DNA of 33,167 nt, taken from contig NZ_WHNZ01000044.1 in assembly GCF_013141725.1 (NCBI RefSeq), positions 1 through 33,167 on the forward strand. The letters are read 5' to 3'. The notes under the pieces were generated by a model that saw only the letters and a list, made by a program, of their open reading frames with translations, was not told where the DNA came from and searched no databases. Within the stretch, counting starts at the first letter, position 1, and every line of letters starts with the position of its first letter. The position numbers and the translations under genes are program-made. This document shows, piece after piece, positions 15,795 to 23,124 of the stretch. This DNA is from Paenibacillus planticolens. GTDB taxonomy: Bacteria > Bacillota > Bacilli > Paenibacillales > NBRC-103111.

Positions 15795-15844
15795 AAAAGG
15801 GTTATCCTACAAGCTGTTCAAGCAGATTGTGGGATAGCCCTTTT
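15795..15844 (+). terminator. Terminator of the DUF3817 gene
   Basis: A 13-bp stem (AAAAGGGTTATCC with GGATAGCCCTTTT, one G-U pair) is continued by a weaker inner helix and ends in TTTT, 30 nt after the stop codon. Confidence 0.8.
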
Positions 15845-15873
15845 GCGCAAAATTTTAGGATAGAGGAAGGAAC

Positions 15874-15882
15874 TGGTATAGT
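15874..15882 (+). promoter_or_regulatory. Extended -10 promoter of the MATE gene
   Basis: TGGTATAGT is an extended -10 (TG-N-TATAGT), about 50 nt upstream of the start codon. The -35 region 17 nt upstream (TTTAGG) is weak. Confidence 0.4.
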
Positions 15883-15933
15883 AATAAAAGAAAAAAGAGA
15901 TGGAGGCAAGTCAGAAACATCAGGAGGGTAACA

Positions 15934-17331
15934 ATGCGCGAAAGCGGGAACACATCTGCGAAAGCAAGACCTTCACTAACGGAAGGCCCGATTGCTAAAA
16001 CTTTAATCTTATTTTCATTGCCGATTCTGCTAGGCAACGTGCTTCAAACGCTTAATGGCTCTATCAATGCCGTGTGGATCGGCAAATATCTGGGCGAAGG
16101 CGCGCTCGCGGCAACCTCGAATGCCAACATCATCATGTTCTTTTTAATGAGTTCCATCTTCGGATTCGCCATGGCAGCGGTTATTTTGATCGGTCAAAAT
16201 CTCGGCGCGAAAAAGACCCATGAGGCCAAAAAAGTCGTCGGCACCAGCACGGTCTTCTTTTTCCTTCTATCTATTATTGTGGCCGCACTTGGATTGCTAT
16301 TTTCCACTACCATCCTGACATGGATGAATACGCCGCCGGATGTGAAGGACCTTGCGGTTACCTATACGCGGATTATTTTCGCCGGTGTTCCATTTATGTT
16401 CGGCTTTAATCTGATTATGGCGATATTGCGCGGTTCCGGCGATGCGAAGACGCCTTTTTACTTCTTGCTGTTGTCCGCCATACTGGATGTCATTCTGAAT
16501 CCTATTTTAATCGACGGGATCGGTCCTTTTCCGAAAATGGGCATTGCCGGCTCAGCCGTTGCCACCTTCATCGCTCAATTGATCAGCTTCGTGCTACTCA
16601 TTATGTATTTGTATCGCAAAAAATATTTTCTGCGGATTACCAAGGAAGATATTCCGCTGCTGCGCATTGATTGGATGATCATTCGCACCTTGATTCAAAA
16701 AGGGGTCCCCATGGGCTTGAACATGGTCGTCGTATCCGTCAGCAATTTATTGCTCGTTCATCTCGTAAATTCGTATGGATCCGAATCAACGGCGGCCTTC
16801 GGCATTGCGATGCAAATATCCAGCTATGTGCAGATGCCGGCGATGGCGATTGGCGGAGCCGTTACCTCTATGGCCGCTCAGAACATCGGCGCCGGCAAGT
16901 GGGACCGGGTAAACCGCATTACATGGACTGGTGTTGGTGTCAATATTGCGATGACAGGCTTGATCGTCGCCGTGTTGACACTGTTCAACCGCGAGGTCGT
17001 CTCGCTGTTCCTTCCGCCGGAAGGGAAAGCGATCGCGCTTGGTGTGCACATCAATAATTTAACGTTGTGGTCGTTTATCATTTTTGGCGTCTTTAACGTC
17101 GTGGCGGGTGTAGTCCGTTCTGCCGGCTCCGTGGTGTTCCCGCTTGTCGTAGCCTTTATTGCGCTGCTGCTGGTCCGTATCCCACTCGCTACTCTGCTCT
17201 CCCACAAATACGGATTTGACGTGATCTGGTGGAGCTTCCCTGTAAGCTTCAGTGTAGCGGTAACGCTGAATCTGCTCTACTACCGGTTTGGCAAATGGAG
17301 AGAAGCCAGAATGATGCCGGCCAAAGCTTGA
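15934..17331 (+). CDS. MATE-family multidrug/toxin exporter
   Basis: A 465-residue, twelve-helix transporter with two homologous MatE halves (about 20-225 and 240-450). Typical sequences are PILLGNVLQTLNGSINAVWI in helix 1, AAVILIGQNLGAKK in the first half, and PAMAIGGAVTSMAAQNIGAG at the matching place in the second. MATE proteins extrude cationic drugs or metabolites using sodium or proton gradients; the substrate is not predictable here. The ATG has AGGAGGG 5 nt upstream. It is a monocistronic unit with its own promoter and terminator. Confidence 0.93.
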   Translation: MRESGNTSAKARPSLTEGPIAKTLILFSLPILLGNVLQTLNGSINAVWIGKYLGEGALAATSNANIIMFFLMSSIFGFAMAAVILIGQNLGAKKTHEAKKVVGTSTVFFFLLSIIVAALGLLFSTTILTWMNTPPDVKDLAVTYTRIIFAGVPFMFGFNLIMAILRGSGDAKTPFYFLLLSAILDVILNPILIDGIGPFPKMGIAGSAVATFIAQLISFVLLIMYLYRKKYFLRITKEDIPLLRIDWMIIRTLIQKGVPMGLNMVVVSVSNLLLVHLVNSYGSESTAAFGIAMQISSYVQMPAMAIGGAVTSMAAQNIGAGKWDRVNRITWTGVGVNIAMTGLIVAVLTLFNREVVSLFLPPEGKAIALGVHINNLTLWSFIIFGVFNVVAGVVRSAGSVVFPLVVAFIALLLVRIPLATLLSHKYGFDVIWWSFPVSFSVAVTLNLLYYRFGKWREARMMPAKA

Positions 17332-17336
17332 TAAAT

Positions 17337-17383
17337 AAAAGGACTGCCCTAAAGTTGCTGATGACTTGGGGCGGTCCTTTTTT
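17337..17383 (+). terminator. Terminator of the MATE gene
   Basis: The arms AAAAGGACTGCCC and GGGGCGGTCCTTTT enclose an 18-nt loop and end in six T residues, just after the stop codon. Confidence 0.88.
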
Positions 17384-17452
17384 GTTAGCGGGTGGTGATG
17401 CGCGTGATGGCTGATTCGGCTGCACTATGAGGAATTAGTACCGCCCGATGTG

Positions 17453-17636
17453 CGAGGGAACTACAGGGCTTTATTTGAGCAAAATGCGGCGATATCCAGA
17501 GACAGAGGGAACTAGAGGGTCTTATTTGTCTGAAAAAGCCTACAATCACGCCAAAATCGGTGGAATAGGGGATCATAGTTCCCTCAAAATAATCAATGGG
17601 ATGCTTTCTTGGAAAATAGCGGATCATAGTTCCCAT
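17453..17636. repeat. Four-unit nested inverted-repeat element, GGGAACT family, copy 1
   Basis: Four units of about 24 bp lie at a pitch of about 50 bp. Two are direct, at 17453 (GAGGGAACTACAGGGC..TTATTT) and 17504 (GAGGGAACTAGAGGGTC..TTATTT). Two are inverted, at 17562 and 17612 (..ATAGCGGATCATAGTTCCC). Outer and inner pairs can form nested hairpins, though pairing is partial beyond GGGAACTA. No gene is seen in 17384-17746. The 32358-32540 element is a better preserved relative. Confidence 0.75.
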
Positions 17637-17663
17637 TCGATCAACTCTGCAAAGCTTTCTAAT

Positions 17664-17708
17664 AGAAAAAAGACTATCTGTAAGTCATTCCTGACCTTCT
17701 GAGATAGC
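17664..17708 (-). terminator. Terminator of the yhcH-like gene
   Basis: On the minus strand, GGCTATCT and AGATAGTC form the outer stem and GGTCA and TGACT an inner one, followed by TTTTTT. It begins about 38 nt after the stop codon. Confidence 0.7.
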
Positions 17709-17746
17709 CCCACGCGCTGAAATGAAAACGCTGTCAGCCACTCTTT

Positions 17747-18238
17747 TTAAAGCTGCAGCAGGTCTTTGTGTACTTTAACTACGATCTTCTTGTTGGCGCT
17801 CGCCTCGGTAATGGAGCAGTTCGGCCGGTGAATATCCGACGGAAAGCATACCGCGAACATGCCTGGTTGCAAAAGAATGCCCGTCTCGTACTCGGCAGGA
17901 TCCGTTTCGTAGAATGCGATATCATGTGAATCGAATTTGTTATCGATCACTTTCGCGTCCGGATGCAGCTTGTAGAAACAAATTTTCTCTTCACCGCTGA
18001 CCAGAAACTGAATATCCGTGTATACCTTATGGGATTCCGGCAATTGTTCCTCGGCTGGACAAGTAACAACTTCCTGTACGTTGGCAAACATCAGATGGCC
18101 GTTATCGCCTTCCAAATCGTATCTCCCGGCCTCAGCCTCGGCCAGATTGCGGCTCACAATGTAATCGATCCCCCGCCCGATCGCCGGAGGCCACAGATGG
18201 CGCTCTTGTTCGAAATGCTTTAAATCGCTAATAATCAT
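17747..18238 (-). CDS. YhcH/YjgK/YiaL family (DUF386) protein
   Basis: A 163-residue cupin-like beta-barrel protein of the family including E. coli YhcH, YjgK and YiaL and the EbgC subunit of evolved beta-galactosidase. Family marks are LESHK-like LPESHKVYTDIQFLVSGEE, the acidic KFDSHDIAFYETDP region and the metal-site strand MFAVCFPSDIHRPNC. Members are found with sialic-acid or sugar-acid catabolism, and sugar-isomerase or anomerase activity has been proposed. The ATG has AAGGAGA upstream. Its own terminator and the transaldolase terminator make it monocistronic, so its sugar partner cannot be told from context. Confidence 0.9.
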   Translation of the reverse strand: MIISDLKHFEQERHLWPPAIGRGIDYIVSRNLAEAEAGRYDLEGDNGHLMFANVQEVVTCPAEEQLPESHKVYTDIQFLVSGEEKICFYKLHPDAKVIDNKFDSHDIAFYETDPAEYETGILLQPGMFAVCFPSDIHRPNCSITEASANKKIVVKVHKDLLQL

Positions 18239-18305
18239 TTGAAACCGGTCTCCTTCGATGCATGAAATAGAATAGTAATCCTACAAGTACTATAGCCTAT
18301 ATCGA

Positions 18306-18340
18306 GAAAAAAGACCCGCTTTATACAAAGCGAATCTTTT
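18306..18340 (-). terminator. Terminator of the tkt-tal operon
   Basis: On the minus strand, AAAGATTCGCTTT and AAAGCGGGTCTTT pair with one G-U and one mismatch around a short loop and run into TTTTTT, 14 nt past the tal stop codon. Confidence 0.85.
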
Positions 18341-18353
18341 AACTCAAACGGTA

Positions 18354-19010
18354 TTAGAACGTTTTTTGATTTGCGCCTTCCCAGTCGGCCAAGAACTTCT
18401 CAATACCCGCGTCAGTAAGCGGATGTTTGCTCATGGATTCGATAACTTTGTAAGGCACCGTTGCAATATGGGACCCTGCAAGCGCGGCTTCAATCACGTG
18501 TGTGGAGTGACGGACGCTGGCAGCGATAATTTCGGATTTGATGTTATGCACTTGGAAAATTTGGCTGATTTCCTTAATCAGGTTCATCCCGATTTGGTTA
18601 ATATCGTCCAAACGTCCGATAAATGGCGAAACAAATGTTGCGCCTGCACGTGCAGCAAGCAGCGCTTGCGTCGAGGAGAAGATCAAAGTGACGTTCGTTG
18701 GAATCCCCAATGATCTGAACACGCTGGTCGCTTGAAGACCATCCAACGTCATTGGCAGTTTGATGACGATGTTCGGGCTAAGCTGAGCCAGCTTTTTCCC
18801 TTGCTCCACCATTTCGTCTGCTTTCAAAGAAACAACTTCAGCGCTAATTGGAACATCGCCGACGATGGAGATGATTTCTTTCACGGTTTCGAAGAAATCT
18901 CTGCCTTCTTTTGCAATAAGTGAAGGATTGGTCGTTACGCCTGCAACTACACCTAAAGCGTGTGCTTTGCGAATTTCTTCTACATTGGCTGTGTCGATAA
19001 ACAATTTCAT
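18354..19010 (-). CDS. tal: Transaldolase, small TalC/Fsa-type
   Basis: A 218-residue class I aldolase of the short transaldolase / fructose-6-phosphate aldolase family, a cytosolic pentose phosphate enzyme moving dihydroxyacetone units. Key residues are visible: Asp6 in LFIDTANV, GVTTNPSLIAKEG, the Schiff-base Lys84 in IVIKLPMT, and SPFIGRLDD. The position equivalent to Gln59 of E. coli FsaA reads Glu (ISAEVV), which favours transaldolase over the free aldolase reaction. It follows tkt by 31 bp, so the two non-oxidative pentose phosphate enzymes are coexpressed. The ATG is preceded by AAAGGTAGGG. Confidence 0.93.
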   Translation of the reverse strand: MKLFIDTANVEEIRKAHALGVVAGVTTNPSLIAKEGRDFFETVKEIISIVGDVPISAEVVSLKADEMVEQGKKLAQLSPNIVIKLPMTLDGLQATSVFRSLGIPTNVTLIFSSTQALLAARAGATFVSPFIGRLDDINQIGMNLIKEISQIFQVHNIKSEIIAASVRHSTHVIEAALAGSHIATVPYKVIESMSKHPLTDAGIEKFLADWEGANQKTF

Positions 19011-19041
19011 CCTGTATCCCTACCTTTTCTCCCTTTGCGGG

Positions 19042-21072
19042 TTAATCTTGGAAATACTTCTGTTTGATTTGTTGTACGATTGCTTCGGCGGTAAAGCCAT
19101 ATTCACGAATTACGCGATCTGCCTTCGCGGATGCCCCGAACTTGCGGATGCCCACGACGAAGCCTTTGCCTCCCGTAATGTCTTCCCATCCAGCAGGATA
19201 TGCCATCTCAATGACGACATTTGCTTTTACATTCGGATTAAGAACTGCCTGCTGCACGTCCAAAGATTGCTGCTCAAACAGCTCACGGCTCGGCATGGAA
19301 ATGACATTTGCACCAATTCCATATTGCTCCAACTGCTTCTTCACGTCAAGTGCCAAGGTGACTTCGGAACCTGTTGCGATGAGCTGAACATCCGGCGTTG
19401 CTCCAGGAGTGGCCTCAGCCAGTACGTAAGCGCCTTGATGAATATGGGCAAAAGCAAGCTGGTCCGTGCCAGGCAGTACCGGCAAGTTTTGACGGGACAA
19501 GGCAAAGACGAACGGGCCTTCTTTGGCTTGCATGACGTACTCCCAAGCCGCTGCCGTTTCGTTCGCGTCCGCAGGACGGAACAGCGTCAGATCCGGAATC
19601 ATCCGCAGGGATGGGATCTGTTCGATCGGTTGATGCGTCGGGCCGTCCTCACCGACAGCGATGCTGTCGTGCGTGAACACGTACGCAACAGGCAGTTTCA
19701 TGAGCGCGGACAAGCGGATTGCACCGCGCAAGTAATCGCTGAACACGAGGAACGTACCGCCGAAGACCCGCAGTCCGCCGTGCAGCAGCATGCCGTTCAG
19801 CGCTGCGCCCATGGCGAATTCCCGGACGCCGAACCAGAAGTTGCGGCCGCTGTAATCCGCGGCGCTGAATGCCGCAGCGTCGTTAAGCATGGTGAAGTTG
19901 GAACTCGCCAGGTCGGCAGAGCCGCCCACCAGCTGAGGAACCCGCTTCGCCAGGCCGTTAAGCACTTTGCCGGACGCGGTGCGCGTCGAGATAGCGCCGC
20001 TCTCCGGTGTAAAGCGCGGCACATCGGCGTTCCAGTCCGCCGGAAGGTCGCCGCTGCTTGCAAGCTCGAACTGCTGAGCGAGCTCGGGATAAGCAGCCTG
20101 GTAGCTGCTCCACAGCTGCTCCCAGCTTGTTTGGGCTTCAGCGCCAAGTTGCTTGAAGTGGGCGAAGTGCTCGTAAACCTCAGCCGGAACGTGGAAATCC
20201 GGCTCCAACGGCCAACCCAGCGCCTGTTTCGTCAGGAGCAGTTCTTCTTTGCCGAGCGGCGAGCCGTGCGTGCCGCCGTGGCCGCCTTTGCCGGCTTTGT
20301 TCGGGGAACCGTAGCCGATCGTTGTTTTGATCTCAATCAGCGTTGGACGGCTAGTGTCCGCCTTACCTTCTGCGATCGCCGCGGAAATCGCCTCGACATT
20401 GTTTTGCTCTTCCACGCGCAGGTACTGCCAGCCGTAAGATTCCATTCGTGTCTTCACGTTCTCGGAGAAAGACATGTTCAACTCTCCGTCAAGCGAAATG
20501 TCGTTGGAATCATAAAGCACGATTAGCTTACCCAATTTCAAGTGCCCAGCCAAGGAAGCAGCCTCAGAAGAAACACCTTCCATCAAATCGCCGTCTCCGC
20601 AAATCGCATACGTGTAATGATCGACAATCGGGAAGTTCGGTTTATTATAGATCGCAGCTTGGTGCGCTTCAGCTATCGCAATGCCGACAGCCATCGCTAC
20701 GCCTTGGCCAAGCGGTCCCGTAGTAGCTTCTACACCAACGGTGTGGCCGAATTCCGGATGTCCGGGCGTAAGGCTGCCCCACTGGCGGAATTCTTTGATG
20801 TCTTCAAGTGTTAAGCCATAACCGCTTAAGTGCAGCAGGCTGTATAGCAGCATCGAGCCATGTCCGGCGGAAAGCACGAAACGATCGCGGTCCACCCATT
20901 TGGCATCGGCAGGATTATGTTTGAGATGCTGTGTCCATAGGGCATATGCCATAGGAGCGGCACCCATCGGCATGCCGGGATGACCCATCGCGGCTTTCTC
21001 GACAGCGTCAATCGTCAGCGTGCGAATTGTGTTGATGCTTAACTCTTCAATACCAACAGTTGTCTGATTCAA
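19042..21072 (-). CDS. tkt: Transketolase
   Basis: A 676-residue, thiamine-diphosphate-dependent enzyme transferring two-carbon units between sugar phosphates. The N-terminal domain has AAMGHPGMPMGAAP, SAGHGSMLLYSLLH and the TPP/metal motif GDGDLMEG..DSNDISLDG. The central domain begins near residue 355, with the proton-relay segment VFTHDSIAVGEDGPTHQPIEQ given here as VFTHDSIAVGEDG and THQPIEQIPSLR. The C-terminal domain carries GSEVTLALDV. Length is normal. The start is TTG at 21072 with GGAGGGG 8 nt upstream. It is the first gene of tkt-tal and is divergent from a LysR-type regulator across about 115 bp, the usual position for a regulator of the operon. Confidence 0.97.
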   Translation of the reverse strand: MNQTTVGIEELSINTIRTLTIDAVEKAAMGHPGMPMGAAPMAYALWTQHLKHNPADAKWVDRDRFVLSAGHGSMLLYSLLHLSGYGLTLEDIKEFRQWGSLTPGHPEFGHTVGVEATTGPLGQGVAMAVGIAIAEAHQAAIYNKPNFPIVDHYTYAICGDGDLMEGVSSEAASLAGHLKLGKLIVLYDSNDISLDGELNMSFSENVKTRMESYGWQYLRVEEQNNVEAISAAIAEGKADTSRPTLIEIKTTIGYGSPNKAGKGGHGGTHGSPLGKEELLLTKQALGWPLEPDFHVPAEVYEHFAHFKQLGAEAQTSWEQLWSSYQAAYPELAQQFELASSGDLPADWNADVPRFTPESGAISTRTASGKVLNGLAKRVPQLVGGSADLASSNFTMLNDAAAFSAADYSGRNFWFGVREFAMGAALNGMLLHGGLRVFGGTFLVFSDYLRGAIRLSALMKLPVAYVFTHDSIAVGEDGPTHQPIEQIPSLRMIPDLTLFRPADANETAAAWEYVMQAKEGPFVFALSRQNLPVLPGTDQLAFAHIHQGAYVLAEATPGATPDVQLIATGSEVTLALDVKKQLEQYGIGANVISMPSRELFEQQSLDVQQAVLNPNVKANVVIEMAYPAGWEDITGGKGFVVGIRKFGASAKADRVIREYGFTAEAIVQQIKQKYFQD

Positions 21073-21186
21073 AAGAGGACCCCTCCATCAATTAGTTGAT
21101 TTTTGTTGCTGATACTCTTTATTATAAGGATAGTTAGAGCATTCAAATAATTGATAGTTTCAATACTTGCTATAGAAGGTGTCTAT

Positions 21187-22077
21187 ATGGTGAATTTTGA
21201 GCTGTATAAAGTGTTTTATTTGACCGCGCGATCAGGCTCCTTATCCAAAGCCGCTAAAGAGCTGTATATTACTCAGCCGAGCGTCTCGCATTCCATCAAG
21301 CTTTTGGAGGAATGCCTGGGGCTTCAGCTCTTTGCCCGAACATCCAAGGGTGTGGAGCTTACGAAGGAAGGTTCTGTGCTGTACTCCTATATTGAACAGG
21401 CGTACAATTTTATTTCGCTTGCCGAGGAAAAGCTGAGTGAGCTTCGTAATTTCTCAAGCGGGGAGATTAAAATCGGCGGCAGCGACTCCTTGTGCAAGCA
21501 CTACCTCCTCCCTTTTTTGGAAGCGTTTCACGAACAGTATCCGCATGTCCAGATTAATTTGGTGCATGGTACGACGCCGGAAATCGTGAAGCATTTGAAG
21601 GAAGGCAAAATCGATATCGGTATCGTGAGAACCCCCATTCATGATGAGCAACTGCAGGTGCGCGAAGGGATCACGATCCAAGACTGCTTTGTTACGGGGC
21701 CAAAATACCGGGAGCTTACGCTGGAAAAAGCAACCCTTGCCGATCTGCTGGAATACCCGGTCATTTTGTTTTCCAGCAACAGCTCCTCGCGCAAGTTCGT
21801 CACTCGGCTGTTCAGCGATCACGGCTTGCAGCTTGAGCCGGAAATCGAGCTGGGCAGCGTGGATTTGCTGATTGAGTTCGCGAAGATCGGCTTCGGCGTC
21901 TCCTTCGTGACGAAGGAGTTCGTCGCAAAGGAACTCGCCGAGGGCAGTTTGTTTGAAGTGAACTTGGACGTTGCGATTCCCTCGACGAAGATCGGCATTA
22001 TTACTTTGCGGAATATGCCTTTGTCGACAGCCGCCGCTGCTTTTATTGCCGAGCTGGAGAAGCCTGCGCTGGCGTGA
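21187..22077 (+). CDS. LysR-family transcriptional regulator
   Basis: A 296-residue LysR-type regulator. The N-terminal winged helix (about 1-60) contains LTARSGSLSKAAKELYITQP and SVSHSIKLLEECLGLQLFAR. A linker helix and a periplasmic-binding-like effector domain (about 90-290; GEIKIGGSDSLCKHYLLPFL) follow. I chose the ATG at 21187, twelve codons inside the longest frame, since AAGGTG lies 6 nt upstream and the family N-terminus starts there. It faces tkt, and control of the pentose phosphate genes, in the manner of CbbR, is possible but unproven. It is followed by a strong hairpin and then the repeat region. Confidence 0.92.
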   Translation: MVNFELYKVFYLTARSGSLSKAAKELYITQPSVSHSIKLLEECLGLQLFARTSKGVELTKEGSVLYSYIEQAYNFISLAEEKLSELRNFSSGEIKIGGSDSLCKHYLLPFLEAFHEQYPHVQINLVHGTTPEIVKHLKEGKIDIGIVRTPIHDEQLQVREGITIQDCFVTGPKYRELTLEKATLADLLEYPVILFSSNSSSRKFVTRLFSDHGLQLEPEIELGSVDLLIEFAKIGFGVSFVTKEFVAKELAEGSLFEVNLDVAIPSTKIGIITLRNMPLSTAAAAFIAELEKPALA

Positions 22078-22081
22078 GATG

Positions 22082-22120
22082 GAAAGACCGTCTTGGCATC
22101 TTTCTGCCAGACGGTCTTTC
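22082..22120 (+). terminator. Terminator of the lysR gene
   Basis: A 15-16-bp stem, GAAAGACCGTC..GGC with GCC..GACGGTCTTTC (one mismatch), has an 8-nt loop and only a short T-tract (TTTCT). It ends one base before the first inverted repeat of the repeat region. Confidence 0.8.
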
Positions 22121-22121
22121 T

Positions 22122-22295
22122 ATGTTGTACGTTGTACAACATTAAGGGCTGAAATCCGCTGATTTTGGACCATATAATCTAAAATGATAGTACTTTGTAC
22201 AATCAAGCCGGGGATTGCAGGGGGTTGACGGCTTTTTTGTTGCACTAAGTGCAACAAAGGGCTGGCGGGGTGGTGTTGGCGGCGAGTAATAAGGA
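22122..22295. repeat. Dyad-rich leader of repeat module 1
   Basis: About 174 bp with three inverted repeats, each with a 3-nt centre. They are ATGTTGTAC-gtt-GTACAACAT at 22122-22142, GATAGTAC-ttt-GTACAATC at 22186-22204 (one mismatch), and TTGTTGCAC-taa-GTGCAACAA at 22237-22257. Between them lie GGCTGAAATCCGCTG and GGGATTGCAGGG, which recur in the same order in 22956-23124. No gene is evident. Confidence 0.85.
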
Positions 22296-22901
22296 AGGAG
22301 CTCCGGCTGGGGGGACAATACTTGGGCTTAGGAGCTCCATCTGGTGGGGAGCAATACTTGGGCTTAGGAGCTCCAACTGATGGGTGACAATAACTTGGGC
22401 TTAGGAGCTCCGGCTGGGGAGACAATACTTGGGCTTAGGAGCTCCCTCTGGTGGGAAATAATACTTGGGCTTAGGAGCTCTTTCTGGTGGGAAACAATAC
22501 TTGGGTTTAGGAGCTCCTTCTGGTGGGAAACAATACTTGGGCTTAGGAGCTCCTTCTGGTGGGTGACATTACTTGGGCTTAGGAGCTCCGACTGGTGGGT
22601 GACATTACTTCTGCTTAGGGGCTCTAACTGGTGGGTGACATTACTTCTGCTTAGGGGCTCTAACTGGTGGGTGACATTACTTCTGCTTAGGGGCTCTAAC
22701 TGGTGGGTGACAATACTTCTGCTTAGGGGCTCTAACTGGTGGGTGACATTACTTCTGCTTAGGGGCTCTAACTGGTGGGTGACATTACTTGGGCTCAGGA
22801 GCTCCGACTGGTGGAGACATACTTTTGCTTAGGAGCTCCGGCTGGAGGGAGACGATAATTGGGCTTAGGAGCTCCATCTGGTAGGGACCGATTCTTGTCT
22901 T
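22296..22901. repeat. Tandem array 1: 17 units of 36 bp
   Basis: Units start with AGGAGCTCC (or AGGGGCTCT) and read on as NNCTGGTGGG-NNAC-NAT-ACTT-NNN-CTT. Unit starts: 22296, 22330, 22366, 22403, 22437, 22473, 22509, 22545, 22581, 22617, 22653, 22689, 22725, 22761, 22797, 22831, 22867. Most are exactly 36 bp; units 1, 4 and 15 are 34, unit 3 is 37 and the last is about 35. Units 10-14 form a nearly identical subfamily. No spacers separate the units. Confidence 0.95.
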
Positions 22902-22904
22902 CCT

Positions 22905-22955
22905 ATGTTGTACTTTGTACAACATTATGGCTGTAATATCGCCTCAGCCCTCTCT
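22905..22955. repeat. Truncated leader copy between the two modules
   Basis: The inverted repeat ATGTTGTAC-ttt-GTACAACAT (22905-22925) is followed by ATTATGGCTGTAATATCGCC, a shortened, diverged version of the leader start (ATTAAGGGCTGAAATCCGC). The next full leader begins directly after it. Confidence 0.7.
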
Positions 22956-23124
22956 ATGTTGTACACTGTACAACATTAAAGGCTGAAATCCGCTGTTTTA
23001 GAACCATTTGAGCTAAAATGATTGTACTTTGTACAATGAAGCCCGGGATTGCAGGGTGTAGAGTGCTTTTTCATTGCACAAAGTGCAACATAGACTAACG
23101 GGGTGATGATGGTGACGAGGAATA
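22956..23124. repeat. Dyad-rich leader of repeat module 2
   Basis: About 169 bp, collinear with 22122-22295. The inverted repeats are ATGTTGTAC-act-GTACAACAT at 22956-22976, ATTGTAC-ttt-GTACAAT at 23021-23037 and TTGCAC-aaa-GTGCAA at 23074-23088. The shared blocks GGCTGAAATCCGCTG, CTAAAATGAT and GGGATTGCAGGG lie in the same order. All have 3-nt centres. Confidence 0.85.

Noticed and set aside
18865..20526. Plus-strand open frame of 553 codons antisense to tkt/tal
   Set aside because: It runs opposite to the certain transketolase gene and across the tal boundary, has no plausible RBS, and its Arg/His/Cys-rich product has no recognisable domain. It is a by-product of codon bias.
21073..21186. 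Promoters of tkt and lysR
   Set aside because: A TATAAT is present on the minus strand (21121-21126), but no -35 at an acceptable distance was found, so no promoter was annotated.
22380..22832. Protein of 150 residues encoded by array 1 (WWETILGLRSSF-type repeat)
   Set aside because: There is no RBS, the frame is broken by 34- and 37-bp units at the edges, and array 2 does not keep one matching frame. A repeat by-product is more likely than a gene.
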